Below are positions 1 through 7,990 of a stretch of 24,005 bases of DNA, piece by piece. The DNA comes from Bryobacterales bacterium. Its GTDB lineage: Bacteria > Acidobacteriota > Terriglobia > Bryobacterales > Bryobacteraceae. How positions within the stretch are numbered: position 1 is the stretch's first letter; every line of letters starts with the position of its first letter. A model generated the notes under the pieces. The model saw nothing but the letters and a program-made list of their open reading frames with translations. It was not told the DNA's origin and did not search any database. The position numbers and the translations under genes are program-made. The DNA is taken from NCBI GenBank assembly GCA_003487005.1, contig DNFG01000521.1, positions 1-24,005 on the forward strand, written 5' to 3'.

Positions 1-1023
1 GTGGACCGCCCGGGCATACCCGAGGGGATCGCCGCCCGGTCGCGGAGCAATGACCCGAACGGCTTCCCCTGCGGCGTCGTGCGCGTCGACCAGGCCAGCT
101 GCCAGCAACTCCTGCAGAGCCACCCGTCCGGCCACCCGGACCGGAGCCACATTCCGATCGCACAAACTCAGTAATAACAGAGCGTTGACGGCATCACTCT
201 GAAGTGGTTCATGAACTCGCGGCGCTCTCGCCGGCAATGCCAGACCCTCACCGGAATCCCGTGAGGTGGTCACCACCGACGTTCGCCAACCCGGTTTCCA
301 TTCGACTGGCGCCACGCCCGCCAGGTCGTCCAGAACGACCAGCAACCGCCGTTCCTCCAGCACCGGCGCGATATCGTCGTCCTCGGCAACGCCCAATTGG
401 CCGGCCAGTTCCGCCTGCACCACGTCAGCGGGGCGGTCGCCGCAACTGACCCAGACGACCGCCCGGAATTGCCCCGCCGCCTCGCGCGCAAACTGATGAA
501 CGAGCGTGGTTTTCCCTGCGCCGGCCGGCCCCCGGACGGCCATGTTGCCGGGTCTGTCCACCAGGGCCGTCCACAGAGCCTCCCGCTCCGCCTCCATGCC
601 GGCGAAGTGCGGGAGAGCGGCCGGTTCGAAGGCCCGGGCGCTCCAGTTCGCGTGCAGAGCCTGGACCCATTCGACCAGACGCCGCTCGTCCCCCGGCCGG
701 AAGAAGGCAAATCGTTCCAGGAGTTTGGGATAGCGGCACGACTGAGCCAGAAACAGGGCCGCCGGGGGCGCCGACCGGCTTTCGAGATGCTTGAGCAAGG
801 GCGCCCACTGGTCGCGCGACGCATCCTCCGGAACGATCTCCGGATCGAGCAGCAGAACCACGGCGGAGGCGTCCACACCGTCTTCCCAACCATCGAGGAC
901 GGTCTCTCCGGGGCTGGCCTGCCAGCACTCGACCCGCGCTTCCGCGCCCCAGTCCAGGCGCGCGGCCAACGCCATCGCGGCATCATTTTGCGCGCGGCTG
1001 TGGCCCAAAAACACCCTTAACAT
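1..1023 (-). CDS. TIR-like / NB-ARC (STAND-type) ATPase, 3'-truncated by window edge
   Basis: An open frame of 341 codons runs from an ATG at 1023 to the window edge with no stop. The N-terminus (residues 1-110) begins with a beta strand, VFLGHS, and continues with an alternating alpha/beta pattern including SAVVLLLDP, like a TIR or SEFIR fold. This part is weak and I do not see a convincing catalytic Glu. Residues 160-256 are a clear P-loop NTPase: Walker A GPAGAGKTT at 165-173, Walker B LLVVLDD at 227-233, and VVTTSRD at 250-256, which matches the NB-ARC sensor Arg motif. The rest resembles a winged helix. STAND proteins with this plan are switch ATPases used in regulation or anti-phage defence; the sensor repeats would lie beyond base 1. 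The start is supported by GGAGGG 10 bases upstream. It lies 17 bases after hpt on the same strand. NTPase confidence is high, TIR-like moderate, role unknown. Confidence 0.8.
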   Translation of the reverse strand, partial: MLRVFLGHSRAQNDAAMALAARLDWGAEARVECWQASPGETVLDGWEDGVDASAVVLLLDPEIVPEDASRDQWAPLLKHLESRSAPPAALFLAQSCRYPKLLERFAFFRPGDERRLVEWVQALHANWSARAFEPAALPHFAGMEAEREALWTALVDRPGNMAVRGPAGAGKTTLVHQFAREAAGQFRAVVWVSCGDRPADVVQAELAGQLGVAEDDDIAPVLEERRLLVVLDDLAGVAPVEWKPGWRTSVVTTSRDSGEGLALPARAPRVHEPLQSDAVNALLLLSLCDRNVAPVRVAGRVALQELLAAGLVDAHDAAGEAVRVIAPRPGGDPLGYARAVH

Positions 1024-1040
1024 GCTCTTCCAACCCTCCG

Positions 1041-1577
1041 TTAAGGCTTAAGAACCGCGATAAAGTCGAGATTGCGGTACAACTGCTTGTAGTCGAGTCC
1101 GAAACCGATGACGAACCGGTCGGGGATCTCGAAGCACCGGTAGTCGATCTGCAGCGGGACGATCCGCCGCGCGCGGCGGTCCAGGAGCGTGCAAAGACCG
1201 ATCGAGTTCGGCCCTCGCCCCGCCAGGGTCTGCAGCAGATACCGGGCGGTGAATCCGGTGTCGACGATGTCTTCGACCAGCAGCACGTCTTCGCCCTCGA
1301 TCGGGTCATCCAGATCCTTGGCGATTCTGACGACTCCGGGCGCTCCGGAACGGTTGGAGAAGCTGGAAATCGCGAGAAAATCGGTTTTCACGGGGACGGT
1401 CAGCGCGCGGGCGAGAGCGGTCAGGAAGAAGACGGAGCCCTTCAGGACGCCCACCAGTTTCAGATTGCCGTCCGGGTACCGCTCCGAGATCTCGGCCGCG
1501 ACTTCGGCGATCCGCTCCCGGATCTGGGCTTCGGTGAAGAGCACCCGTTCGATGGAGGGCAGAGTGGGCTGTTTCAT
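1041..1577 (-). CDS. hpt: hypoxanthine phosphoribosyltransferase
   Basis: A 178-residue type I phosphoribosyltransferase of the purine salvage pathway. It joins hypoxanthine or guanine to PRPP to give IMP or GMP in the cytoplasm. The PRPP-binding signature VLLVEDIVDTG is at residues 98-108 with the acidic pair E102-D103. The pyrophosphate loop LKGS is at 45-48, and a flexible loop with a SSF-type motif is near 71-73. Length is normal for bacterial Hpt. The start is 8 bases after the stop of the kinase-like gene and the stop is 17 bases before the NB-ARC gene, so the three probably share a transcript. No strong Shine-Dalgarno is visible before the ATG, which fits translation coupled to the upstream gene. 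Confidence 0.95.
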   Translation of the reverse strand: MKQPTLPSIERVLFTEAQIRERIAEVAAEISERYPDGNLKLVGVLKGSVFFLTALARALTVPVKTDFLAISSFSNRSGAPGVVRIAKDLDDPIEGEDVLLVEDIVDTGFTARYLLQTLAGRGPNSIGLCTLLDRRARRIVPLQIDYRCFEIPDRFVIGFGLDYKQLYRNLDFIAVLKP

Positions 1578-1585
1578 GGACGCGG

Positions 1586-2536
1586 CTATACCGTCTGCTT
1601 TTCGAGCAGGCCATACTTGAAGACGAGATGCTGGAGGTCCTTCTGGTAGAAGACCTGGATCTGGACGTGGGGGTATAACTCTTTCAAAAGACGGACCTTC
1701 CGGTTCTTCCGGGTGACGAGTGACTGTTTCATCGCCGTCAGTTCGACGTAGAGATCGGACTCGGGCAGATAGAAGTCGGGCGTGAAGCTTTCGCGGACTT
1801 TCCCGTCGTCATCCCAGGCGATCGGAAACGACTTCGGCTCATATTCCCAAGCAATCCGGTAGAAATCCAGGAGATTGGCGAAGATCTCTTCGCTGGGATG
1901 GCTGAACTCGGCGCGATGCATCCGGGCAGGCCCCTTGGGGTGGATACCGACCCTGGCGAGTCTGAGGCGCAGATCGAACTGGGACTGGGCCTCGGCGGCC
2001 TTGGACAACAGTCCGATCTCGGGCAGCGAGAGGGTGTTGGCGGCCGATTCAATGATGGCGGCGAGGTGGGCGCCATCCATCGAGGCGGCGTTCAGGGTCA
2101 GATCGAAGGACTCGCCGGGGGCGGTTGCGCGGCCGAACCGCCGGCGGCGCTGGGTCCGCGTTTCGGCGTCGCGCATTTTGACCTGCTTGAGGGCCGCGGT
2201 CCGGTCGAGGCGGTCGTCCAGCATGACGTTGCCGGTCCGGCGGTTTTCGGGGGCCACGACGCGGACGCGCAGCAGAGCCGGGAAGCGGGGGAAGAGCAGT
2301 TCAGCACCATCGACGCCGACCACCAGATTCTCTTCCGTGGCAAGCCGGAGGAGGATGGATGCAGCCATCCAGGGCCAGGCTTTGTCGGGGAAGCCCGCGG
2401 CCGGGGCGAACTCTTCCTCGATCATCTCTTCGAGGCGCTCTGCCCCCAGATGGATGAAGCCCATTCTCTGCGCGGTCAACCGGGCCACCTCGCGCGTGCG
2501 GCAACCGGGTTCGCCAGAGATCGTAATCACCGCCAT
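1586..2536 (-). CDS. cytidylate-kinase-like domain fused to a restriction-endonuclease-like domain
   Basis: A protein of 316 residues if it starts at the ATG at 2536. A TTG 17 codons earlier (2587) is also in frame, but the ATG places the first strand (AVITISGEPG) where cytidylate-kinase-like proteins begin. Residues 1-165 look like the cytidylate kinase-like family: a P-loop-like ITISGEPGCRTRE without the usual Lys, VVGVDGAELLF as the second strand, and an Arg-rich lid near 128-136. Residues about 205-316 are different: EE at 216-217, WEYEP at 230-234, TPDFYLP at 252-258 and YVELTAMK at 263-270. This is the D...ExT/K pattern of PD-(D/E)XK nuclease folds. The link to hpt (8 bases) suggests a role in nucleotide handling. 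Activity of either domain is not proven; Thr replaces the usual Lys after the second acidic residue. Fold calls are inference. Confidence 0.7.
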   Translation of the reverse strand: MAVITISGEPGCRTREVARLTAQRMGFIHLGAERLEEMIEEEFAPAAGFPDKAWPWMAASILLRLATEENLVVGVDGAELLFPRFPALLRVRVVAPENRRTGNVMLDDRLDRTAALKQVKMRDAETRTQRRRRFGRATAPGESFDLTLNAASMDGAHLAAIIESAANTLSLPEIGLLSKAAEAQSQFDLRLRLARVGIHPKGPARMHRAEFSHPSEEIFANLLDFYRIAWEYEPKSFPIAWDDDGKVRESFTPDFYLPESDLYVELTAMKQSLVTRKNRKVRLLKELYPHVQIQVFYQKDLQHLVFKYGLLEKQTV

Positions 2537-2589
2537 TGCAGAGAGCCGGGCAGTTTCGCCTCTCCCGCATGATAGCGTAAAAGACAATC

Positions 2590-4281
2590 ATGTTGACCAT
2601 CTCCCGCAGGCGATTCGCCCAAACATTTTCGACACTGCTTGTCGCTCCCGCGGCCTGGGCCGCCGGGCAGGAAATCGAGGCCGATGTCGTGATCATCGGG
2701 GGCAGCACCGGAGGCGTTGCCGCGGCGCTGGCGGCGCTCCGGATGGGCCGCCGGGTGATTCTGACCGAGGAGACCGCCTGGATTGGCGGACAGTTGACTT
2801 CGCAGGGTGTCCCGCCGGACGAACACCCCTGGATCGAGGGCTTTGGCGCCACGCGGGCGTACCGGGCCTACCGGCAGGCGGTGCGGCAATACTACTTCGA
2901 TCATTACCCGTTGACCGTCGAGGCCCGGAGCAACCGCCATCTGAATCCGGGGGGCGGGAGTGTTTCGCGCCTTTCGCACGAGCCGAAGGTGTCGCTGGCG
3001 GTGCTGGAAGCGATGCTGGCCCCGTATGTGACGGCGGGGCGGCTCGCTCTGCTGACCTCGCACCGGCCGGTTGCGGCCGGCATGCAGGGGGACCGGGTCC
3101 GTGCGGTGACGGTGGAAAGCACGGTGACGGGCCGGCGCCGGACGCTGTCGGGCCCATACTTTCTGGATGCGACCGAGTATGGTGATCTGCTTCCTCTGAC
3201 GAAGACGGAGTTCGTCACCGGTTTCGAGTCAAGAAAGGAGACCGGGGAGCCCCATGCGCCCGAACAGGCGCAACCGGAGAACCATCAGGCGTTTACCGTT
3301 TGTTTCGCGGCCGGTTATGACAAGGACGCCGACCGGACGATCGAGAAGCCGCAAAACTACGCATTCTGGCGCGATTATGTGCCACAAATCACGCCCAAAT
3401 GGCCCGGTAAGCTGCTGGATTGGACGTACAGCGCGCCGGCGACCCTGGCGCCCAGGGAACTCGCCTTTGACCCGACGCGCGATGGCAGTGAGCCGGGCCG
3501 GTTGAACCTCTGGATTTACCGCCGGATCGTCCGGGCAGAGAATTACGAACCGGGCTTCGCCAAAAGTGGGGTCACGATCGTCAACTGGCCCCAGAACGAC
3601 TACCTGCTGGGCAACCTCTATGGAGGATCGCCGGAGGAGAACGCGCGGCATCTGGAAGGCGGGCGCGAGTTGAGCCGCTGCCTGCTGTACTGGATGCAGA
3701 CCGAGGCGCCCCGCCCGGACGGCGGGGCGGGCTGGCGGGGTTTGCACTTCTGCCCGGAGATCATGGGCACGGAGGACGGTCTGGCGATGTATCCGTACGT
3801 GCGCGAAGCCCGGCGGATCCTGGCCGAACGGATTGTAACGGAGTTGCATGTCGGTACCGATGCGCGGATGCAGGCGACAGGCAAATCGCGGGAGGAAGTG
3901 ACGGCGACGGCGTTCGACGACAGTGTGGGGATTGGGAGTTACCGGATCGATCTGCATCCGTCGACGGGGGGCGATAACTACATTGATTTCAGTTCCCTGC
4001 CCTTTCAGATCCCGCTGGGGGCGCTGATTCCGAAGCGGGTGGAGAATCTGATTCCAGCCTGCAAGAATCTGGGCGTGACCCACTTGACCAATGGATGCTA
4101 TCGTTTGCATCCGGTGGAATGGAATATCGGGGAGAGTGCCGGGGCGCTGGCGGCGCACTGCGTGGCGGAGAAGCAGGCGCCGAGGCAGGTGCGGAACAAC
4201 CAGAAGTTGTTGCGGGCATTTCAGTCGGTGCTGACGGCGCAGGGGGTGGAACTGGAGTGGCCGCGGGTCCGGCCACGCTAA
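2590..4281 (+). CDS. FAD-dependent oxidoreductase, Tat-exported
   Basis: A 563-residue protein that begins with a twin-arginine leader, ISRRRFAQTF, then a short hydrophobic stretch ending near AWAAG (about residue 26). The mature part opens with a dinucleotide-binding motif, VVIIGGSTGGVAAALAALRMG, the glutathione-reductase-like Rossmann fold of the FAD_oxidored family (PF12831 type). WIGGQLTSQGVP follows, typical of that family. The C-terminus has another FAD-contacting stretch, GVTHLTNGCYRLHPVEWNIGESAG. Family members are abundant in Acidobacteriota and Planctomycetota, often in carbohydrate or xanthan-like degradation clusters, but the substrate is usually unknown and I cannot assign one. 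It diverges from the kinase-like gene with about 53 bases between the preferred starts. No clear Shine-Dalgarno is visible. The two-Arg leader implies folding with cofactor before export. Confidence 0.85.
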   Translation: MLTISRRRFAQTFSTLLVAPAAWAAGQEIEADVVIIGGSTGGVAAALAALRMGRRVILTEETAWIGGQLTSQGVPPDEHPWIEGFGATRAYRAYRQAVRQYYFDHYPLTVEARSNRHLNPGGGSVSRLSHEPKVSLAVLEAMLAPYVTAGRLALLTSHRPVAAGMQGDRVRAVTVESTVTGRRRTLSGPYFLDATEYGDLLPLTKTEFVTGFESRKETGEPHAPEQAQPENHQAFTVCFAAGYDKDADRTIEKPQNYAFWRDYVPQITPKWPGKLLDWTYSAPATLAPRELAFDPTRDGSEPGRLNLWIYRRIVRAENYEPGFAKSGVTIVNWPQNDYLLGNLYGGSPEENARHLEGGRELSRCLLYWMQTEAPRPDGGAGWRGLHFCPEIMGTEDGLAMYPYVREARRILAERIVTELHVGTDARMQATGKSREEVTATAFDDSVGIGSYRIDLHPSTGGDNYIDFSSLPFQIPLGALIPKRVENLIPACKNLGVTHLTNGCYRLHPVEWNIGESAGALAAHCVAEKQAPRQVRNNQKLLRAFQSVLTAQGVELEWPRVRPR

Positions 4282-4293
4282 TGATCATATATT

Positions 4294-4331
4294 TCGGTCA
4301 CGCGTAACCGATCAGGCGATGGGATTCGCCT
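4294..4331. other. two small tandem inverted repeats between genes
   Basis: The 58-base gap holds TCGGT (4294-4298) paired with ACCGA (4307-4311), and AGGCGA (4314-4319) paired with TCGCCT (4326-4331) around a 6-base loop. They sit between the oxidoreductase stop and the GTG start of the receiver gene. They could weaken readthrough or form structure in the receiver leader. No T-run follows, so a classical terminator is unlikely. Confidence 0.3.
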
Positions 4332-4339
4332 AGAATGAT

Positions 4340-4720
4340 GTGACCCGACGTCAGAAAAAGCTCCTGCTGGTTGATGACGACGAGGAGTTGGTACAGCAAT
4401 TGCTGGATGCGATGCCTGCGCTTGGATTCGAGGTGGAGGCGGCCCCGGACGGGCCACGCGGACTGGCGAAAGCTCTTCTCGGCGGATTTGACGCCATTGT
4501 TCTTAATTCAGTGCTTTCAGGATTCGATGGATTTTCCCTACTGGAGACGGTGCGCCGGCAGTATCCGGTTCCGGTGGTGATGCTGTGCCCGCCATTGCCG
4601 GGGTTAAGTGACCCTCGGCGGCGGCCGGACGCGTATCTTCCGAAGCCATTTCGACCTACAGAGTTAGCCAGGCAGGTGCAAGAATTACTAAACCCTAGGG
4701 TGGCCGCGCCGGCGGCCTAG
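4340..4720 (+). CDS. stand-alone receiver-domain protein with degenerate phospho-acceptor site
   Basis: A 126-residue protein that is almost only a CheY-like receiver domain. The acidic cluster VDDDEE is at residues 11-16, and the conserved Lys is in YLPKPF at 99-104. The phospho-acceptor, expected as Asp in a DxxLPGMDG-like loop, is Asn56 (IVLNSVLSGFDGF; AAT at 4505-4507). The Thr/Ser of strand 4 is Cys83 (VVMLCPP). Such pseudo-receivers usually work without Asp phosphorylation, through partner binding. The start is GTG at 4340, because the ATGs just upstream run into a stop at once. There is no output domain. It is convergent with the propeller gene, with 4 bases between stops, and has no kinase next to it. 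Family assignment is firm; loss of canonical phosphorylation is inferred from the Asn. Confidence 0.85.
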   Translation: MTRRQKKLLLVDDDEELVQQLLDAMPALGFEVEAAPDGPRGLAKALLGGFDAIVLNSVLSGFDGFSLLETVRRQYPVPVVMLCPPLPGLSDPRRRPDAYLPKPFRPTELARQVQELLNPRVAAPAA

Positions 4721-4724
4721 AGGG

Positions 4725-5963
4725 TCAGGAGCCGCGGATTTCGAACGACTCGAGGCGGCCCTGGTTGCGGAGGTAGAGTCTGCCGCCGCACACCACCGGG
4801 TAAGCCCAGGCGGGATAGCCCTGGTCGTCGAGTCGAAACCTTCCGTGTTCCCGGTACCCTTCCGGTGTCGCGTCGGCGAGAGCCGCCGTGCCATTTTCGC
4901 CCAACAGATACAACTGCCCATTGGCTGCTGTCAGGCAGCCTTTCCCCGTGCTGCGATCGCGCCAGACGACCTTGCCGGAGGCGAACTCCATGCAGGTGAG
5001 AATGGCATTGGAGAAGCCGTAGAGGTGGTCTCCGAGGAGCACGACGCCGCCATGGTGATTCATCATGTCGCGGGAGAAGTAGACTTCGCGGGAAGCGATG
5101 CCGCCGCCGGAGGAAGTGAGTTCGAGGAGGCCGCATCCGGTTCCGTAGGCGGAGGTATAGAAGGCCCGGTTGTTGTGGAAGACGGGGGTGGTGCAGTTGG
5201 CGGTCCCGTTGGCGGGGCGTTCGTAGCGCCAGAGCAGTTTGCCGTCGCTGGCGCGCACGCCGACGCCGGCGCGGGAGGTCAGTTGGAGGTAGCAGCGGAC
5301 GCCGGCGGCATCGGCGATGATGGCGGAGGCGTAGCCGGCGCCGTCGTTCAGATCGGCGGACTTCCAGATGGTCTTGCCGGTGGATTTTTCGAGGGCGACC
5401 ATGCCGGCGGCGCGCCCACCCGGGGTGACGATCAGTTTGTCGCCATCGATGAGGGGCGATTCGCTGAGCAGCCAGTAGGGATTCGAGCCGCCAAACTCCT
5501 TCAGGATGTTCTTTGACCAAACGATTTTGCCGTCGCTGGAGGAGAGGCAGGCCAGATCGCCGTTTTCGGTGAGGACGAAGAGGCGGTCGCCGTCGATGGT
5601 GGGGGTGGAGCGGGGTCCGCTGCCACGGTCGTTGTTGCCTTGGGCGCCGACGGGGGTGGACCAGAGTTTGCGTCCGGAGGCGCGGTCGAGGGCGTGGACG
5701 AGGCTTTCGCGGCCGGTGCCGCCCTGGAGGTAGATGCGCGGACCGGACATGGAGACGGAGCCATAGCCGGCCCCGAGTCCATCGGTGCGCCAGAGGCGTT
5801 TGGGGCCGCCATCGGGCCAGCGGGTGAGCAGGCCGGCTTCGGCGGAAACGCCGTCGCGGCGGGGGCCGCGCCACTGGGGCCAGTCCTGACTGGCGGCCCT
5901 GATTGAGCCGACGGGCCATGCCGCGGCCGTGAACATTCCGAGCGCCTGTCGCCGGTTCATCAT
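4725..5963 (-). CDS. PQQ-type beta-propeller repeat protein, exported
   Basis: A 412-residue protein with a leader MNRRQALGMFTAAAWP that contains a twin Arg and looks like a Tat signal, cleaved near RAAS at residues 22-25. The mature protein starts WPQWRGPRRDGVSAE, a stretch common in the PQQ-like/BamB-like propellers of Acidobacteriota and Planctomycetota. Repeated blades contain G-x-x-[WY]-type ends, for example SGRKLWS, DGKIVWS, TGKTIWK, DGKLLWR and SGKVVWR. These are spaced by roughly 45-70 residues and mark an eight-bladed type of fold. No PQQ-dehydrogenase catalytic residues are evident, so a scaffolding or binding role is more likely than quinoprotein catalysis. It probably acts in the periplasm. 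It diverges from the SDR gene at 6018 across 54 bases. Confidence 0.85.
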   Translation of the reverse strand: MMNRRQALGMFTAAAWPVGSIRAASQDWPQWRGPRRDGVSAEAGLLTRWPDGGPKRLWRTDGLGAGYGSVSMSGPRIYLQGGTGRESLVHALDRASGRKLWSTPVGAQGNNDRGSGPRSTPTIDGDRLFVLTENGDLACLSSSDGKIVWSKNILKEFGGSNPYWLLSESPLIDGDKLIVTPGGRAAGMVALEKSTGKTIWKSADLNDGAGYASAIIADAAGVRCYLQLTSRAGVGVRASDGKLLWRYERPANGTANCTTPVFHNNRAFYTSAYGTGCGLLELTSSGGGIASREVYFSRDMMNHHGGVVLLGDHLYGFSNAILTCMEFASGKVVWRDRSTGKGCLTAANGQLYLLGENGTAALADATPEGYREHGRFRLDDQGYPAWAYPVVCGGRLYLRNQGRLESFEIRGS

Positions 5964-6017
5964 GATTCGCCCTCCTGTTGCCCCATTGCGATCCCTTGAA
6001 CGCTATCCTAGCAACTG

Positions 6018-6680
6018 ATGCCGCGCAATGTCGCCGTCGTTGCGGGGGCCACCGGACTGGTGGGCCGATACCTGCTGGAAGTGTTGCTTGAGGATTCCTT
6101 CTATGACCAGATCGTGGTTCTGGTGCGCCGTCCGCTGGAGCGGTTCGAGCGCAAACTCGAGCAGCGGATGGTGGATTTCGAGAACTTGCGGTCCACGGAT
6201 CTGGCCGGGGGCACGCATCTGTTCTCCTGCCTCGGCACGACGATGAAGAAGGCGGGATCGCAGGCGGCGTTCCGGCGGGTGGACTACGACTACCCGCTGA
6301 TGCTGGCGCGTCTGGGGCAGGAAGCGGGGGCACTGCGATTCATGCTGGTGTCGAGTGTGGGGGCGGATCCGGATGCCGGGAGTTTCTATCTGCGGGTGAA
6401 GGGCGAACTGGAGCGGGATCTGGAAGCGATTCACTTCGAGGCGACGCATGTGTTCCGTCCGGCGGTGTTGCTGGGCCGGCGGGAGGAAGCGCGGGGTGGA
6501 GAAGAGTGGGCGGCGCGGCTTTCGCGTGCGTTGGAATGGATGATGGCGGGCGGGCTGAGCAAGTACCGGCCGATGCCGGCGGGGGTATTGGCGGCGTCAA
6601 TGGCGGCGGCGGGTGAACGCGGCGAGCCGGGTCGCCACGTTCACCATTACAACCAGATTGTGAGGCTGGCGGGCTTCTGA
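6018..6680 (+). CDS. atypical SDR, HTATIP2-like NAD(P)-binding protein
   Basis: A 220-residue cytoplasmic protein with an N-terminal NAD(P)-binding motif GATGLVG at residues 10-16. VLVRRPLERF follows, the second-strand basic stretch typical of NADP-preferring atypical SDRs. HLFSCLGTTMKKAGS near residues 72-86, then YDYPLMLARLG and FMLVSSVGAD, match the HTATIP2/TIP30-like group, where the usual YxxxK is shifted or modified; here YLRVKGELE (about 120-128) carries Tyr and Lys. Length is typical. Substrate is unknown. The stop is one base before the stop of the convergent monooxygenase gene. It starts 54 bases from the divergent propeller gene, so promoters must lie in that gap. Family call is confident, function not. 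Confidence 0.8.
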   Translation: MPRNVAVVAGATGLVGRYLLEVLLEDSFYDQIVVLVRRPLERFERKLEQRMVDFENLRSTDLAGGTHLFSCLGTTMKKAGSQAAFRRVDYDYPLMLARLGQEAGALRFMLVSSVGADPDAGSFYLRVKGELERDLEAIHFEATHVFRPAVLLGRREEARGGEEWAARLSRALEWMMAGGLSKYRPMPAGVLAASMAAAGERGEPGRHVHHYNQIVRLAGF

Positions 6681-6681
6681 A

Positions 6682-7983
6682 TCAGTCCTTGAGGCGGAGC
6701 CCGACCTGAGCGGCGAGCGCCCTGAGCGGATCACCGAAAGCGGGCAGACAGGGCAGGAGGCGGCCGCCCTTGTCTTTCAGCCAGTCGGGGCAGTTGCCGG
6801 TGGGCTCGAGGCCGCCGGTCAATCCCTGCAACTCGCGCCAGACCTGGGTCCACCGGGTGTTGAAGGATTCGAGCGAGTCCCACTGCCCTCCGGCCTTCAG
6901 GATATTGGCGATGTTGAGGGCGAGGTCGTGTCCTTCAAAGAGGCCGAGGTTCATGCTCTGGACGCCGGCGGGTCCGGTGAGGTGGGCGGCGTCGCCGGCG
7001 AGCCACATTCCGCCCTGGCCGAAGCGGCTGGCGAGGCGTTTCTCGAAGCGGACGAGGGTCCGCCAGGAGACTTCGGCAGGCCTGGCGGTGAACCAGGGAG
7101 CGCGGGCGCGGACGTACTCGATCAGGCGGGCTTCTTCGAGCACGGGCAGGGAGTCGCCACCGCCGGAGGACCTGTCCTTCTCGCGTTCGGTGGGGAAGTA
7201 GCCGAAGCCGGACTTCAGCAGTTGGTTCTTGAGGGCCTCGGCGTGTTCGTCTGTATAGCCGGGGAGGTGGAAACTCCAGCGGCAGGCGCCGCCGGGCAGG
7301 GGCCAGAGGACGTCTGTGGTTTCATCGCCGAAGACGAGGCGGGTTTCCCCGTCGAGGCCGGAGTCGGCGGAAAACTCGAAGACGGCGAAGTAGAGCGGGG
7401 GGCCGACTTCGGGGAAGTCGACATTCAGGGCACGGCGGACGCGGGAGCGGTGGCCGTCGGCGCCGATGACGAAGGGTACTTCGAATTCTTTCGACTCGGC
7501 GACGACCCATTCGGTGTGGGCCACGATGTAGCCGCGGGATTCGCGCTCGAAGCGGTCGACGCGCACGCTGACGGCGCCGTTGACCTGTTCGATTCTGGAG
7601 ACCTCGTGACGCCAGGAGACTTTGACGCCGAGGTCCGCGAGAGCGCTTTCGAGCATTTCCTCGAGGACGTCCTGGCGGACGACGGCGAGGCAGTCGCCGG
7701 CGCTGGTGAGGTCGATGGAGGCGCGGGCGCCGTCGCGGTCCCACAATCCGAGTTGCCGGACGGGATAGGCCCGCTCGAGGACCTGCTGTTTGAGTCCCAG
7801 TTCATCGAGAAGGGCGAGCGAGGCGGGGTGCAGGGCGAGGGCGTAGCTGTGCTGGCAGGGCCAGATGCCTGTGTCCACCACTTCGACGCCGACGCCGCGC
7901 CGGGCCAGAGAAAGGGCCGTAAAGAGCCCCACGGGGCCCGCGCCCACCACCAGTGCTTCCACCGGACGATCTTTTTTGAACAT
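6682..7983 (-). CDS. FAD-dependent aromatic-type monooxygenase (PF01494 family)
   Basis: A protein of 433 residues starting at the ATG at 7983, chosen because GGGAGGT lies 7 bases upstream; a GTG three codons earlier (7992) is also in frame. The first Rossmann motif VVGAGPVGLFTALSLARRG is near residues 12-30. The FAD/NADPH DG motif is VIGADGHRSRVRR, and the C-terminal GD motif is MWLAGDAAHLTGPAGVQSMN. This order defines class A flavoprotein hydroxylases (the PHBH/UbiH/TfdB type), which use NAD(P)H and O2 to hydroxylate aromatic rings or related substrates. There is no signal peptide. The leader contains a palindrome of TetR-operator type. No cognate regulator or ring-cleavage gene lies in the window, so the substrate is open. 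Confidence 0.88.
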   Translation of the reverse strand: MFKKDRPVEALVVGAGPVGLFTALSLARRGVGVEVVDTGIWPCQHSYALALHPASLALLDELGLKQQVLERAYPVRQLGLWDRDGARASIDLTSAGDCLAVVRQDVLEEMLESALADLGVKVSWRHEVSRIEQVNGAVSVRVDRFERESRGYIVAHTEWVVAESKEFEVPFVIGADGHRSRVRRALNVDFPEVGPPLYFAVFEFSADSGLDGETRLVFGDETTDVLWPLPGGACRWSFHLPGYTDEHAEALKNQLLKSGFGYFPTEREKDRSSGGGDSLPVLEEARLIEYVRARAPWFTARPAEVSWRTLVRFEKRLASRFGQGGMWLAGDAAHLTGPAGVQSMNLGLFEGHDLALNIANILKAGGQWDSLESFNTRWTQVWRELQGLTGGLEPTGNCPDWLKDKGGRLLPCLPAFGDPLRALAAQVGLRLKD

Positions 7984-7990
7984 CGCTTCC

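Noticed and set aside
204..1051. Several plus-strand frames opposite the first gene, and minus-strand frames in other phases
   Set aside because: The third minus phase carries the P-loop ATPase and runs without a stop to base 1; the others are Arg/Pro-rich shadows.
4717..6333. A 538-codon minus-strand frame with very high Arg and Pro
   Set aside because: It overlaps the propeller gene in another frame and shows only the Arg/Pro bias of a shadow frame.
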